Below are positions 44,226-52,955 of a stretch of DNA of 64,000 nt, one piece after another (within the stretch, counting starts at the first letter, position 1; the number at the start of each line of letters is the position of its first letter). Below the pieces are notes generated by a model. The model ran no database searches, was not told the origin of the DNA, and saw only the letters and a program-made list of their open reading frames with translations. Position numbers and translations under genes: made by a program. The DNA comes from Colwellia sp. (GTDB lineage: Bacteria > Pseudomonadota > Gammaproteobacteria > Enterobacterales > Alteromonadaceae). Location: positions 1 to 64,000 of the forward strand of contig JABSOY010000001.1 in assembly GCA_013215385.1 (NCBI GenBank), read 5' to 3'.

Positions 44226-44749
44226 TGTTATTCCTGATAGAGCTTTGGGAATCTGTCAGGAGTTTTATTGCGACAGGTGGTAATGTGTTATACATTGTTG
44301 CCTTCGCTCTCTTACTGATGTGGGTAATGATGATTGAACGCTATTGGTTTTTAGCAAAAATTTACCCTGCAATGAAAGACGATATCGTCAATCGTTGGGA
44401 TGCACGCCAAGATACTACATCTTGGTATGCCCATCGAATTAGAGATACTTGGATCTCCGAAGCAAATGAATTACTAGAGCAACGCATGCTCACAATAAGA
44501 ACCTTGGTGGCAATGTGTCCACTAATAGGACTACTTGGTACAGTCACTGGCATGATTGGTGTGTTTGAGACAATGGCTCAACAAGGTACAGGTAATCCGC
44601 GTCTGATGGCTGCTGGTATATCAACGGCTACTATCCCGACTATGGCGGGAATGGTTGCTGCATTATCGGGAGTGTTTTTCAGTACAAGGTTAGACGCTAA
44701 AGTTAAACTAGCAAAGGCTAAACTGGTTGACAGTTTACCTCATCACTAG
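44225..44749 (+). CDS. exbB: ExbB-like proton channel subunit
   Basis: 174 residues with three membrane helices (GNVLYIVAFALLLMWVMMIERYW; LVAMCPLIGLLGTVTGMIGVF; MAAGISTATIPTMAGMVAALSGVFF). Length and motifs match ExbB2. The start overlaps the stop of the TtpC-like gene by one base. Confidence 0.95.
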   Translation: MLFLIELWESVRSFIATGGNVLYIVAFALLLMWVMMIERYWFLAKIYPAMKDDIVNRWDARQDTTSWYAHRIRDTWISEANELLEQRMLTIRTLVAMCPLIGLLGTVTGMIGVFETMAQQGTGNPRLMAAGISTATIPTMAGMVAALSGVFFSTRLDAKVKLAKAKLVDSLPHH

Positions 44750-44761
44750 AGAGATATTCGA

Positions 44762-45163
44762 ATGGCACGTAAACGTATTCGTGAAGACGAAGAAGCAGTA
44801 ATCGATATGACTCCGATGCTAGACATCGTATTTATCATGCTGATCTTCTTCATTGTAACCACTTCATTTGTAAAAGAAGCTGGTATTGAAGTTAATAAAC
44901 CTAAAGCGGCTAATCAAAGCAAGCAAAAATCAGCTAACATCTTTATTGCTGTTAGAGAGAATGGCGAAATTTGGTTAGATAAACGTCGTGTAGATGTCGA
45001 ACGTGTTGCAGCAAACATTGAGAAATTGTTAGCAGAGCAACCAACTGATGTTGTTATCATCCAAGCAGACAAAGATGCCAAACACGGTATTGTTGTTAAA
45101 GTTATGGATGCTATTAAAGATGCTGGCATAGACAGAATTTCTATTGCCGCAGCTAAGGGGTAG
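44762..45163 (+). CDS. exbD: ExbD-like biopolymer transport protein
   Basis: 133 residues. IDMTPMLDIVFIMLIFFIVTTSFV contains the essential proton-carrying Asp at the membrane helix start; the C-terminal domain is periplasmic. Partner of ExbB in proton-driven TonB energisation. Confidence 0.95.
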   Translation: MARKRIREDEEAVIDMTPMLDIVFIMLIFFIVTTSFVKEAGIEVNKPKAANQSKQKSANIFIAVRENGEIWLDKRRVDVERVAANIEKLLAEQPTDVVIIQADKDAKHGIVVKVMDAIKDAGIDRISIAAAKG

Positions 45164-45166
45164 TTT

Positions 45167-45784
45167 ATGGTTCGCTTTTTAGTATCAATACTACTAGGCG
45201 CAGCGGTAACTTTTGCATTATTTGCTTTCATGGCTTTTCTTGTTTCTAGTGGCGACATGACGAAACAAGATCCATTGGATCATATAATTGTAGAAGTTAA
45301 TACTACGCCACCTAAGTCAGCAGCACAGCGTCGTCAGCGGGTTCCGCCGCCACCGCCGCCGCCGCCAAAGACGCCACCTAAACCTCAAGCTCCAGAGCCT
45401 GATGTAAGTAATGACGCTGGTGGAATGACGTTTAATATGCCAGGAGTACAATTATCTGGTGCAGATACCGGCATGTCAGCGCCTGGTGCAGGTTTTGCTC
45501 GTGACGGTGATGCATCTCCAATTGTACGTTTTAACCCTAAGTATCCAATGCAAGCACAGCGCGATGGAATTGAAGGTTGGGTTAAACTTTCATTTACTAT
45601 TAATCTAGTAGGTGGTGTTGAAGACGTTACTGTTCTTGATTCTAACCCTAAACGTATATTTAACAAATCAGCGAGGCGTGCTTTGAAAAAATGGAAATAC
45701 AAACCACAAATTGTGGATGGAAAACCTCAACGACGTCCGGGCTTAACTGTTCAATTAGACTTTACGATGGATAAGGAGCAATAG
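45167..45784 (+). CDS. tonB: TonB2-type energy transducer
   Basis: 205 residues: membrane helix (FLVSILLGAAVTFALFAFMAFLVSSG), proline-rich spacer (a PPPPPPP run at about residue 62), and a TonB C-terminal domain (RFNPKYPMQAQRDGIEGWVKLSFTI; ARRALKKWKYKP). It spans the periplasm to open outer-membrane receptors. Short spacer as in TonB2. 1 base before the TPR gene. Confidence 0.95.
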   Translation: MVRFLVSILLGAAVTFALFAFMAFLVSSGDMTKQDPLDHIIVEVNTTPPKSAAQRRQRVPPPPPPPPKTPPKPQAPEPDVSNDAGGMTFNMPGVQLSGADTGMSAPGAGFARDGDASPIVRFNPKYPMQAQRDGIEGWVKLSFTINLVGGVEDVTVLDSNPKRIFNKSARRALKKWKYKPQIVDGKPQRRPGLTVQLDFTMDKEQ

Positions 45785-45785
45785 A

Positions 45786-47078
45786 ATGAATAAGTTATTA
45801 AGTTCATTATTAATAGTTGCTTCGGTTTCTATTATTCAACTTCCTCTAGCGGCTGATGTTAATGCCGCTGGTGCTGGTGTTGGAGCTGGAGCTGAAAAAT
45901 CTGAGAAAAAAGATAAACGTAAAACTCGTTTAGTTGGACCATCTGTTGGTAAGAAAATGGCAAAAGCTTTTGAAGCTTATAACCTTGAAACCGAAGATGG
46001 GTCAAACGTCGAAACTGCGATTAACTTACTGTTAGATATTAATGCGAAGAAAGCTTACGACAAAGCTTATTTATCACTATTTATTGGTAAACTGTATGCC
46101 CAATCAGGCAACGAAATAAAATCAATAGATTTCATTAAAAAAGCGGTAGCAACTGATCTTCTTAATCAGTCTGATCAAGACTCTGGTATCAAACTTCTTG
46201 CTGATTTACAGTTTCAGGAAAAGCAATATAAAGAAGCTATAAGCAATTATCATGCTTGGATGGAGTTTACAGGGAAATCCGACGCTGTTATTTGGATAAA
46301 AGTAGCGCAATCTAATTTGCAAGTGAAAAATTATGATAAGGTTGTTTCTGCTGCAGACAGTGCAATTGCTGCTTTAGGAGATAAAAAAAATAAAGACCCC
46401 TATACGCTTAAGATAAATGCTTACTATGAACGTAAAATGTTTAAAGAAGTTATAGATGTCTTGGAAACAGTAGTACAAATTTTTCCTGAGGTTAAATTGT
46501 ATTGGACTCAATTAGGGCAGTTTTATGCCATTGTTGAAGACTTTCCAAAAAGTTTGGCAACAATTGATTTAGCTTACAAGCAAGGATATCTTGATAAAAG
46601 TACTCAAGTAGTGATGTTATCCAATTTATATGCGCAAAGTGAGATGCCATTTAAAGCGGCTGCTATACTAGAAAAGCATATAGATTCTGGGTTAGTTAAG
46701 CGTGATGATAAAAATATCAAAACATTAGCTAACTATTTGCATGCGGCTCTGGATATTAGTAAATCTGCTGCATATTATGGTGAACTAGCTAAAATGACTA
46801 ACGATGCTAAACATTATAGTAAGCAGGGCATGTTGTTAAATCAAGATGAACAGTTTGCAAAAGGTATTGTTGCTTTGAAGAAAGCACTAGATGTTGGTGT
46901 TAAGAATTCTGGACGCTTATATCAAAGCATTGCGGAATCTTATTATTATCTTGGCAAATATAAACAAGCTAATGTTTATATTCAAAAAGCAATAAAAGAA
47001 CCAAAATCTCGTAGAACTGCGAAAGGATGGGCTGTCTACATTAAGGAAGCAGCACTACGTAAAAACGTTTCAATTTAG
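45786..47078 (+). CDS. TPR-repeat protein of the TonB2 operon
   Basis: 430 residues with a signal peptide (LLIVASVSIIQLPLAADVNA) and a series of TPR-like helical pairs (AYLSLFIGKLYAQSGN, WIKVAQSNLQVKNYDK, YWTQLGQFYAIVEDF, LYQSIAESYYYLGKYKQANVYIQKAI). The family terminates TonB2 operons in Shewanella and Colwellia; role unknown, probably periplasmic assembly or regulation of the complex. Confidence 0.88.
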   Translation: MNKLLSSLLIVASVSIIQLPLAADVNAAGAGVGAGAEKSEKKDKRKTRLVGPSVGKKMAKAFEAYNLETEDGSNVETAINLLLDINAKKAYDKAYLSLFIGKLYAQSGNEIKSIDFIKKAVATDLLNQSDQDSGIKLLADLQFQEKQYKEAISNYHAWMEFTGKSDAVIWIKVAQSNLQVKNYDKVVSAADSAIAALGDKKNKDPYTLKINAYYERKMFKEVIDVLETVVQIFPEVKLYWTQLGQFYAIVEDFPKSLATIDLAYKQGYLDKSTQVVMLSNLYAQSEMPFKAAAILEKHIDSGLVKRDDKNIKTLANYLHAALDISKSAAYYGELAKMTNDAKHYSKQGMLLNQDEQFAKGIVALKKALDVGVKNSGRLYQSIAESYYYLGKYKQANVYIQKAIKEPKSRRTAKGWAVYIKEAALRKNVSI

Positions 47079-47103
47079 CTGTATGTCTAAATGTGCGTTA
47101 TAA

Positions 47104-47129
47104 AAACCAATCTTCGGATTGGTTTTTTT
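47104..47129 (+). terminator. rho-independent terminator of the TonB operon
   Basis: AAACCAATC-TTCG-GATTGGTTT with a UUCG tetraloop and T-tail, 26 bases after the TPR gene. Confidence 0.92.
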
Positions 47130-47208
47130 ATTTATAAAGCAGTTAATGTTTTTTGCTATTGTAAGGAGGGGCTACTTAGCGTTTAACATGTAAAATAACT
47201 AAATTTGT

Positions 47209-47222
47209 TTGATATAAATCAT
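47209..47222. promoter_or_regulatory. FNR-like site
   Basis: TTGATATAAATCAT matches the FNR consensus TTGAT-N4-ATCAA at 9 of 10 fixed positions. It lies 71 bases before the small membrane gene at 47294 and 251 bases before the receiver gene. Confidence 0.55.
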
Positions 47223-47293
47223 ATATTACTATCAAAAATCACTTTGTTCGGCTAAACTGCGCGCCTTTGATTTTGTAGTTTAAAGGTTTAGAA

Positions 47294-47419
47294 ATGTCAC
47301 ACAACGAAGATTTTACCGATAGCACATCCATACGTCACTTCTTGGCAGCCATTTTAGCATTGTTCGCTGCGCCTTTATTACCTATGGTCATGGGCTGGTA
47401 TACACTTCTTTTAAATTAG
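47294..47419 (+). CDS. 41-residue single-span membrane protein
   Basis: A short frame: N-terminus MSHNEDFTDSTSIRH (polar), then a hydrophobic helix FLAAILALFAAPLLPMVMGW and the tail YTLLLN. The pattern (acidic N-terminus, one helix) resembles small subunits of respiratory complexes, but I do not recognise the family. A purine-poor but usable AAAGGTTTAGAA precedes the ATG. An FNR-like site upstream supports a real, oxygen-regulated gene. Too small for routine gene finders. Confidence 0.6.
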   Translation: MSHNEDFTDSTSIRHFLAAILALFAAPLLPMVMGWYTLLLN

Positions 47420-47459
47420 TATCACTAATTAAACTCAAAGACTAAAATGAAATATTTAT

Positions 47460-47843
47460 ATGCGTATATTACTCGTCGATGATAAAAAAGCTATTTTAGA
47501 ACAGCTTACTCCTATACTTGAAATAAATGGGCATACGGTTCAAATTGCACTCAATGGTCTAGCTGCTTTTGAAAAAGCCCAAACTGAGATATTCGATTTG
47601 TATATCATTGACCATTTAATGCCGGTTATGAACGGCATTCAGTTAAGTAAAAATTTAATAAAAAATCCATTAACGCTGAACGTACCAATTATATTTATGA
47701 CAACACAAAATACGTCAGATATTCTTGGCTCAGTGCAAAACCTATTTTTTCATGCATTAATTGCTAAACCTATTGATGAAAAGTTGCTTATTGGTTTTGT
47801 TGAACAAGTTAACGTAGAAAATACTCGTCGTTATTTACTATAA
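47460..47843 (+). CDS. single-domain response regulator
   Basis: 127 residues, CheY-type receiver only: ILLVDDKKAIL (acidic pair), LYIIDHLMP (phospho-accepting Asp), FMTTQ (Thr switch) and IAKPID (Lys). No output domain; a partner kinase is not in the window. It may pass phosphate in a phosphorelay or act by protein contact. Between the small membrane gene and apt. Confidence 0.88.
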   Translation: MRILLVDDKKAILEQLTPILEINGHTVQIALNGLAAFEKAQTEIFDLYIIDHLMPVMNGIQLSKNLIKNPLTLNVPIIFMTTQNTSDILGSVQNLFFHALIAKPIDEKLLIGFVEQVNVENTRRYLL

Positions 47844-47897
47844 ATCCCTTCAGTTTTGCTTTATTCTCTAGCTATCATAATTTTCGATTTGCTTATA

Positions 47898-48443
47898 ATG
47901 ACTGAAACACAAACATCAATCCTAAAAAACTCTATTCATGCTGTTCCAAACTACCCTAAAGATGGGATATTGTTCAGAGATATCACAGGTTTACTTAACG
48001 ATCCTAAAGCATACCAATTAACTATCGATTTACTTGTTGAAAAGTATAAAGATGGTAACTTTACTAAAGTTATTGGTACTGAAGCGCGAGGATTTCTTTT
48101 CGGTGCTCCGTTAGCTTTAGCTCTTGGTATAAGCTTCATCCCGGTTAGAAAACCGGGTAAACTTCCCAGAGCAACAAATAGTCAATGTTATCAACTTGAG
48201 TATGGAACAGACACCTTAGAAATACATCAAGATGCATTATCTCCGAAAGATAAAGTACTGATTGTTGATGATTTACTTGCTACAGGTGGAACAATAGAAG
48301 CAACGATGAATCTTGCTAAAAGCTTAGGGGTGGATGTTAAAGATGCTGCATTTGTTATTTCTTTACCTGATTTAGGTGGCGAGCAGCGCTTAATTGATTT
48401 AGGTTTATCCGTTTACTCTTTAGTTGAATATGAAGGCGATTAG
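47898..48443 (+). CDS. apt: adenine phosphoribosyltransferase
   Basis: 181 residues from ATG 47898; the longer frame from 47856 adds residues not in the family. PRPP-binding motif [13 protein letters not shown] and FRDITGLL are diagnostic. It salvages adenine to AMP. The dnaX start follows 8 bases after the stop, the conserved apt-dnaX neighbourhood. Confidence 0.96.
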   Translation: MTETQTSILKNSIHAVPNYPKDGILFRDITGLLNDPKAYQLTIDLLVEKYKDGNFTKVIGTEARGFLFGAPLALALGISFIPVRKPGKLPRATNSQCYQLEYGTDTLEIHQDALSPKDKVLIVDDLLATGGTIEATMNLAKSLGVDVKDAAFVISLPDLGGEQRLIDLGLSVYSLVEYEGD

Positions 48444-48451
48444 GCACCCGT

Positions 48452-50641
48452 ATGAGTTATCAAGTATTAGCACGTAAGTGGCGTCCCAAAAAATTTACCG
48501 AGTTAGTTGGACAAGAGCACGTTGTCACTGTTTTAGTGAATGCGCTTCAACAAAAACGTTTACATCATGCTTATTTATTTACCGGCACACGTGGTGTTGG
48601 TAAAACAACGATTGCTAGAATTTTCGCAAAAAGTTTAAATTGTGAGACCGGCATCACATCAAATCCTTGTGGTATTTGTGATACTTGCCAAGATATAGAT
48701 AACGGACGCTTTATTGATTTATTAGAAATAGATGCCGCTTCTAAAACTAAAGTAGATGATACTCGTGAGATTCTTGATAATGTACAGTACTTGCCAACAC
48801 GTGGGCGCTTCAAAGTTTATTTGATTGATGAAGTGCACATGCTTTCTCGTAGCAGTTTTAATGCGTTGTTGAAAACTTTAGAAGAGCCACCTGAACATGT
48901 AAAATTTATTTTGGCGACTACTGATCCTCAAAAGTTACCCGTTACTGTCTTATCACGTTGTTTGCAGTTTAATTTGAAAGCATTGACAGTTAATCAAATA
49001 GAGCAAAAGACGCAACAAATTCTTGAGGCTGAGCATGTTTCATTTGAAAATGGCTCATTAAGCTTACTGGCAAAAGCTGCTCGCGGAAGCATGCGAGACT
49101 GCTTAAGTTTAACTGATCAAAGTATTGCTCAAGGACAGGGAAATATTACTTTAGCTAATATTCAACAAATGCTCGGTGGCGTTGACCAAAACTGGGTATA
49201 TAAAATATTAATAGCGTTATTAAAACAAGAGCCAAAAGTATTGATGGAGCTTTCTCTTGAAATTGCATCTTACGCTCCTAATTATAGTCGATTAACCGCA
49301 GAGCTCATTCAGTTACTACATCAGGTTGCAATGACGCAAATTGTTGGCAACCACTTCGATTTATCTCCCGAACATAATCAACTTGTAGACAAGTTTAGTC
49401 AGGCGATGAGTCCTGAAGATATTCAGCTTTACTACCAAATTGTACTCAATGGCAGGAAAGACTTGCCGTATGCATCTGATGAACAAGCCGCTTTTGATAT
49501 GTTACTACTTCGTATGTTGGCATTCACTCCGCGAAGCAATAGTAAAAATTTAGCTGAGCAGGCTGCCCTTACTTCAACCGGCGAAAGTACTACAATAGTT
49601 TCATCGAAAGGGAAAATCAGCCATTTTGATGAAGTTGTCCTTGCGCCTACTAATATTAATATTCCCGAAAAAGTAAGCGAGTTGGCTGAAAATATTTCTG
49701 ATAATCAACATACTGTCAGTTCAGTTTTAATAAGCGAAGAAACTATAAATGCTCCTGCATTTAGTGAAACGGTTCAAGTTAAGGACCTTAGTTCTTCACA
49801 AGAAACAATTGCCACGCAACAGGTAACTAATGGGCCTGAAGGGCTTGCTGAGTTAAGTCATGTTGAGAATAATCAGAAACAACAGCAAAATCGCCCTGAA
49901 GCTGAATATTTACCAGCGGGAGTGCAAAGTCGTGAGTCTAATCATGCTATTACGCAGCACACCGAGCAAGTAATTGACTCATCACCAGCACTTAACACCG
50001 CTCCTGAGATACCTACGGCTATTTCACCAATAGAGAAAGTATTAGCGACACGCAATATGCTACGTAGTCGAAAGAAGAGTTTGGAGAGCAGCACAAAAAA
50101 GTCTAATGGCGCCAAAGAGCGTCAGGATGATAGTCAAATAGAGACAAAAGCTAAAATAGAGAATGTAAAACCTAGAGCTGATATACCTGCTATCGAAACA
50201 ATGTCTGGGCAAGTCTTCGATGTTGATGAGATTGACCCTGCTAAGATACGCTCAGCTAACCAAGTGGATAAATGGGCGAATATGATTGATGCTATGTCGT
50301 TAAATGGCCGTTTACGCCAGTTAGCGATTCATGCAACGGTAAGTGATAAATCGACAGATGATTTACTACTTCTCCATTTAGATCAATCTACTAAGCACTT
50401 AAACAGTGATGTTGCTCATAAAAAGTTAGAACAATGTATTTCTGAGTTCTTGAATAGAAAGATTACCGTTGAATTGACTATTGTTGAAGAAACAACATAT
50501 GACCCTTATAAAATACAGTCTGATATCAATGAAAAACGTTATGGATACGCAAAAGATTTATTAGAACAAGATGAAATAGTTATCGGCTTGAAAACTCACT
50601 TTCAAGCCGAATTGGATGAAAACACAATTGTGGCATTATAA
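48452..50641 (+). CDS. dnaX: DNA polymerase III tau subunit (gamma by frameshift)
   Basis: 729 residues. N-terminal clamp-loader ATPase: Walker A GTRGVGKTT, zinc cysteines (C.., CGICDTC), DEVHML Walker B, SRC in VLSRCLQF. A low-complexity linker (about 370-590) precedes the C-terminal tau domain (about 590-729) that binds DnaB and the alpha subunit. A programmed -1 frameshift signal near codon 549 should give a second product, gamma, of about 551 residues. Confidence 0.96.
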   Translation: MSYQVLARKWRPKKFTELVGQEHVVTVLVNALQQKRLHHAYLFTGTRGVGKTTIARIFAKSLNCETGITSNPCGICDTCQDIDNGRFIDLLEIDAASKTKVDDTREILDNVQYLPTRGRFKVYLIDEVHMLSRSSFNALLKTLEEPPEHVKFILATTDPQKLPVTVLSRCLQFNLKALTVNQIEQKTQQILEAEHVSFENGSLSLLAKAARGSMRDCLSLTDQSIAQGQGNITLANIQQMLGGVDQNWVYKILIALLKQEPKVLMELSLEIASYAPNYSRLTAELIQLLHQVAMTQIVGNHFDLSPEHNQLVDKFSQAMSPEDIQLYYQIVLNGRKDLPYASDEQAAFDMLLLRMLAFTPRSNSKNLAEQAALTSTGESTTIVSSKGKISHFDEVVLAPTNINIPEKVSELAENISDNQHTVSSVLISEETINAPAFSETVQVKDLSSSQETIATQQVTNGPEGLAELSHVENNQKQQQNRPEAEYLPAGVQSRESNHAITQHTEQVIDSSPALNTAPEIPTAISPIEKVLATRNMLRSRKKSLESSTKKSNGAKERQDDSQIETKAKIENVKPRADIPAIETMSGQVFDVDEIDPAKIRSANQVDKWANMIDAMSLNGRLRQLAIHATVSDKSTDDLLLLHLDQSTKHLNSDVAHKKLEQCISEFLNRKITVELTIVEETTYDPYKIQSDINEKRYGYAKDLLEQDEIVIGLKTHFQAELDENTIVAL
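50083..50124 (+). promoter_or_regulatory. dnaX: programmed -1 frameshift cassette in dnaX
   Basis: Slippery A-AAA-AAG at 50095-50101 in the right phase (ACA AAA AAG in the zero frame). Shine-Dalgarno-like GGAGAG at 50083-50088. Downstream stem TGGCGC (50107-50112) / GCGTCA (50119-50124) with a CAAAGA loop, 5 bases after the heptamer. The -1 frame stops at TAA 50104-50106, giving K-K-V-stop, like K-K-E-stop in E. coli. Confidence 0.85.
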
Positions 50642-50706
50642 AAGCTACTTGATATTTGTCGTGTTAAGCTCTATCTTTGCGACAACAGAACTTTGGAGAT
50701 AAAATT

Positions 50707-51033
50707 ATGATGAAAGGTGGCATGGGCAACTTAATGAAGCAAGCCCAACAAATGCAAGCGAAAATGGCTAAAGCGCAAGAAGAATTAGCGAAGATGGAAG
50801 TTATTGGTGAATCTGGTGCTGGTATGGTTAAAGTTACCATGACAGGTAGCCATAGTGTTCGCCGCGTTGAAATAGACGATAGCCTTATGGAAGATGATAA
50901 AGACATGTTGGAAGATTTAATTTCCGCAGCCTTTAACGATGCAGTACGTCGTGTTGAAGAACAAAATAAAGACAAAATGGGTTCATTAACTGGCGGTATG
51001 CAATTACCTCCAGGTATGAAAATGCCATTCTAA
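50707..51033 (+). CDS. ybaB: nucleoid-associated protein YbaB/EbfC
   Basis: 108 residues from ATG 50707, 8 bases after GGAG; a frame from 50677 adds 10 residues. [19 protein letters not shown] and ITGEx-like [16 protein letters not shown] match YbaB. It binds DNA as a dimer. Downstream of dnaX as usual. Confidence 0.95.
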   Translation: MMKGGMGNLMKQAQQMQAKMAKAQEELAKMEVIGESGAGMVKVTMTGSHSVRRVEIDDSLMEDDKDMLEDLISAAFNDAVRRVEEQNKDKMGSLTGGMQLPPGMKMPF

Positions 51034-51067
51034 ATATAGGTACTTTACCTTTGCTTATACTAAAAAT

Positions 51068-51092
51068 GCCCAAGTATACCTTGGGCTTTTTT
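51068..51092 (+). terminator. rho-independent terminator after ybaB
   Basis: GCCCAAG-TATAC-CTTGGGC with T-run, 34 bases after ybaB. Its presence ends the apt-dnaX-ybaB transcript before recR. Confidence 0.9.
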
Positions 51093-51204
51093 ATGGGCCA
51101 GATAGTATTCAATAGATTTTAGTATTGCAGGTAAAATACTACACCATTATTTATTGTTAGCAATAAAAGGTGATTCTATAATGATACATGGGGCAAGGTA
51201 TTGT

Positions 51205-52041
51205 TTAATCAGGAGCCATCGCCAATATTGTTCTAATATCTAAGCTTTCTTGGTATTGCACAAAGCCCGTTTTTCGGGATGTTCTAGCTAACACGGCCAT
51301 ACGGTCGGCTAACTCATTACCCTCAATATTCGCATGACCTTTAACGTGAGTGATTGAAATGTGTTTCTTAATTTCTTGGTACAACGTATAGCAGATTTTT
51401 ACCAGTTCAGGGTTTTTAATCGCGTCACCGTTTGCTTTTTTCCAACCTTTGTTTTTCCAGCCAGTTGCCCATTTGGTTATACTGTCTATCGAATATTTTG
51501 AATCGGATAATACCTGAATAGTTTTTTCTGGGTTTGATTTTATATATGCTTTAGCTAAATGAAATGCCTGTAACATACCAATTAACTCGGCAGTGTTATT
51601 GGTACCGTTAGCATCAAACGAACCATACCAAAGACTATTAATTACACCTTGGTGATAAACAGCAATACCCGTACCTGATTTTCCGGGGTTCGGTGAGCAT
51701 GCGCCATCGCAATAAATATCGATATCTGCTTTATTGACTGCTCGGTCGCTACGTACTGTGCTGCTAGGTGATTTTCCTGGACTAGTCGATTTATTTGAAG
51801 AAGAACTAAACGTTTTGGCTGCCGCCGGATAAGCATCACCAGTACGTGGTGGTGTTTTTAATGAACGTTGCGTTAGTGCTTTCGTATAGGTTGACTGAAA
51901 AGCTATTTGTGCTTCTGCTTGAGAAGGAAAGCCCATAAACTGTGCATCAGGTCTGCCAGAGGTTACTGCTTGAACCGCAGACCAGTCCTCAAAAACACCA
52001 GTTTTAGACCCTTTCCATACCACGTAATATTTTTTACTCAT
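51205..52041 (-). CDS. rnhA: ribonuclease HI with N-terminal RNA/DNA-hybrid-binding domain
   Basis: 278 residues. N-terminal viroplasmin-like hybrid-binding domain (KKYYVVWKGSKTGVFEDWSAVQAVTSGRPDAQFMGF, 3-50), a linker rich in Ser/Pro, then RNase HI (about 108-255): catalytic Asp in DIYCDGACSPNPGKSG, Glu in NNTAELIG, Asp in LSDSKYSID, and GHANIEGNELAD with His and Asp. The hybrid-binding type is the eukaryote-like layout, found in some bacteria. It cuts RNA in hybrids. Pairs with lgt, 11 bases downstream of it. Confidence 0.93.
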   Translation of the reverse strand: MSKKYYVVWKGSKTGVFEDWSAVQAVTSGRPDAQFMGFPSQAEAQIAFQSTYTKALTQRSLKTPPRTGDAYPAAAKTFSSSSNKSTSPGKSPSSTVRSDRAVNKADIDIYCDGACSPNPGKSGTGIAVYHQGVINSLWYGSFDANGTNNTAELIGMLQAFHLAKAYIKSNPEKTIQVLSDSKYSIDSITKWATGWKNKGWKKANGDAIKNPELVKICYTLYQEIKKHISITHVKGHANIEGNELADRMAVLARTSRKTGFVQYQESLDIRTILAMAPD

Positions 52042-52052
52042 CTACTATTTAC

Positions 52053-52847
52053 TCAATTTAATTTTTGTTTATTCTTGGCCGATAACGACCAAACTAATAA
52101 AGCTACGCCCGCTATAAAGAAGGGGATACTTAACATTTGCCCGGTATTTAATGTCAATATCGAGTCATATGCAGCTTGTTTAACTTTTACCGACTCTATT
52201 AAAAATCGGGCGGTAAAGGTTAATATTAGAAATAAACCTAGCAACGAACCTTGAGGTGTTTTCGCTTGTGATTTTTTATATACAAAAAATAGCACAATAA
52301 AAATCAGTAAATACGCAATGGCTTCATATAATTGAGCCGGGTGGCGAGGTATATTGTCAATGCGGGCAAAAATTATTGCCCAAGGTGCATCGCTGGCAAC
52401 GCCTAATATTTCAGAATTAACAAAGTTAGCTGAACGAACAAATACACCAAATAGTGCGGTACAAATAGCTAAACGGTCGAGTAACCATAAATAGTTTTCT
52501 TTATATTTTCTTACATATAAACCGATGGCAAGAATAAGTCCTAAACCACCACCGTGGCTCGCAAGCCCTCCTTCCCAAATAGCTAATATTTTTAGAGGAT
52601 TGGCAAAATAGTATTGTGGATCGTAGAAAAAACAATGACCTAATCGAGCACCAATAACAATGCCGAGTACGGCATACATTAATAAGTTGTCGAGTGCTTC
52701 AAGCGGTTTGTTTTCTGTTTGGTAAACAAACTTCATCACTTGTAAACCGGATAATATTGCTACAGCAAAAAGAGCGCCATACCAGTGAATAGTGAGTGGA
52801 CCAATGGAAAATAGCACGGGATCAATATCCCAAATAAAATGTTGCAA
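52053..52847 (-). CDS. lgt: prolipoprotein diacylglyceryl transferase, Bacteroidota-like
   Basis: 264 residues, seven membrane helices. ARLGHCFFYDPQYYFANPL, IWEGGLASHGGGLG (catalytic-region His), RSANFVNSEILG and RHPAQLYEAIAYL are the Lgt motifs. Their detail (GHCFFYDPxYY, NSEI) is that of the Bacteroidota type rather than the gammaproteobacterial GRLGNFINGELWGR. It transfers diacylglycerol to the lipobox Cys. Not beside thyA, as is usual, so probably a second copy. Confidence 0.88.
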   Translation of the reverse strand: MQHFIWDIDPVLFSIGPLTIHWYGALFAVAILSGLQVMKFVYQTENKPLEALDNLLMYAVLGIVIGARLGHCFFYDPQYYFANPLKILAIWEGGLASHGGGLGLILAIGLYVRKYKENYLWLLDRLAICTALFGVFVRSANFVNSEILGVASDAPWAIIFARIDNIPRHPAQLYEAIAYLLIFIVLFFVYKKSQAKTPQGSLLGLFLILTFTARFLIESVKVKQAAYDSILTLNTGQMLSIPFFIAGVALLVWSLSAKNKQKLN

Positions 52848-52955
52848 TGAAAAACCCTTATTTATACGTATGCAATGAATGCATTAATGATGAACAACGA
52901 CTATAAAGTCGCTATTATGTCAGTCAATTAGCGATAAAACGAGAGTAAAATTGTA

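Noticed and set aside
45340-45375. CCGCCGCCACCG run as a possible microsatellite or regulatory element
   Set aside because: It encodes the proline spacer of TonB and is expected there.
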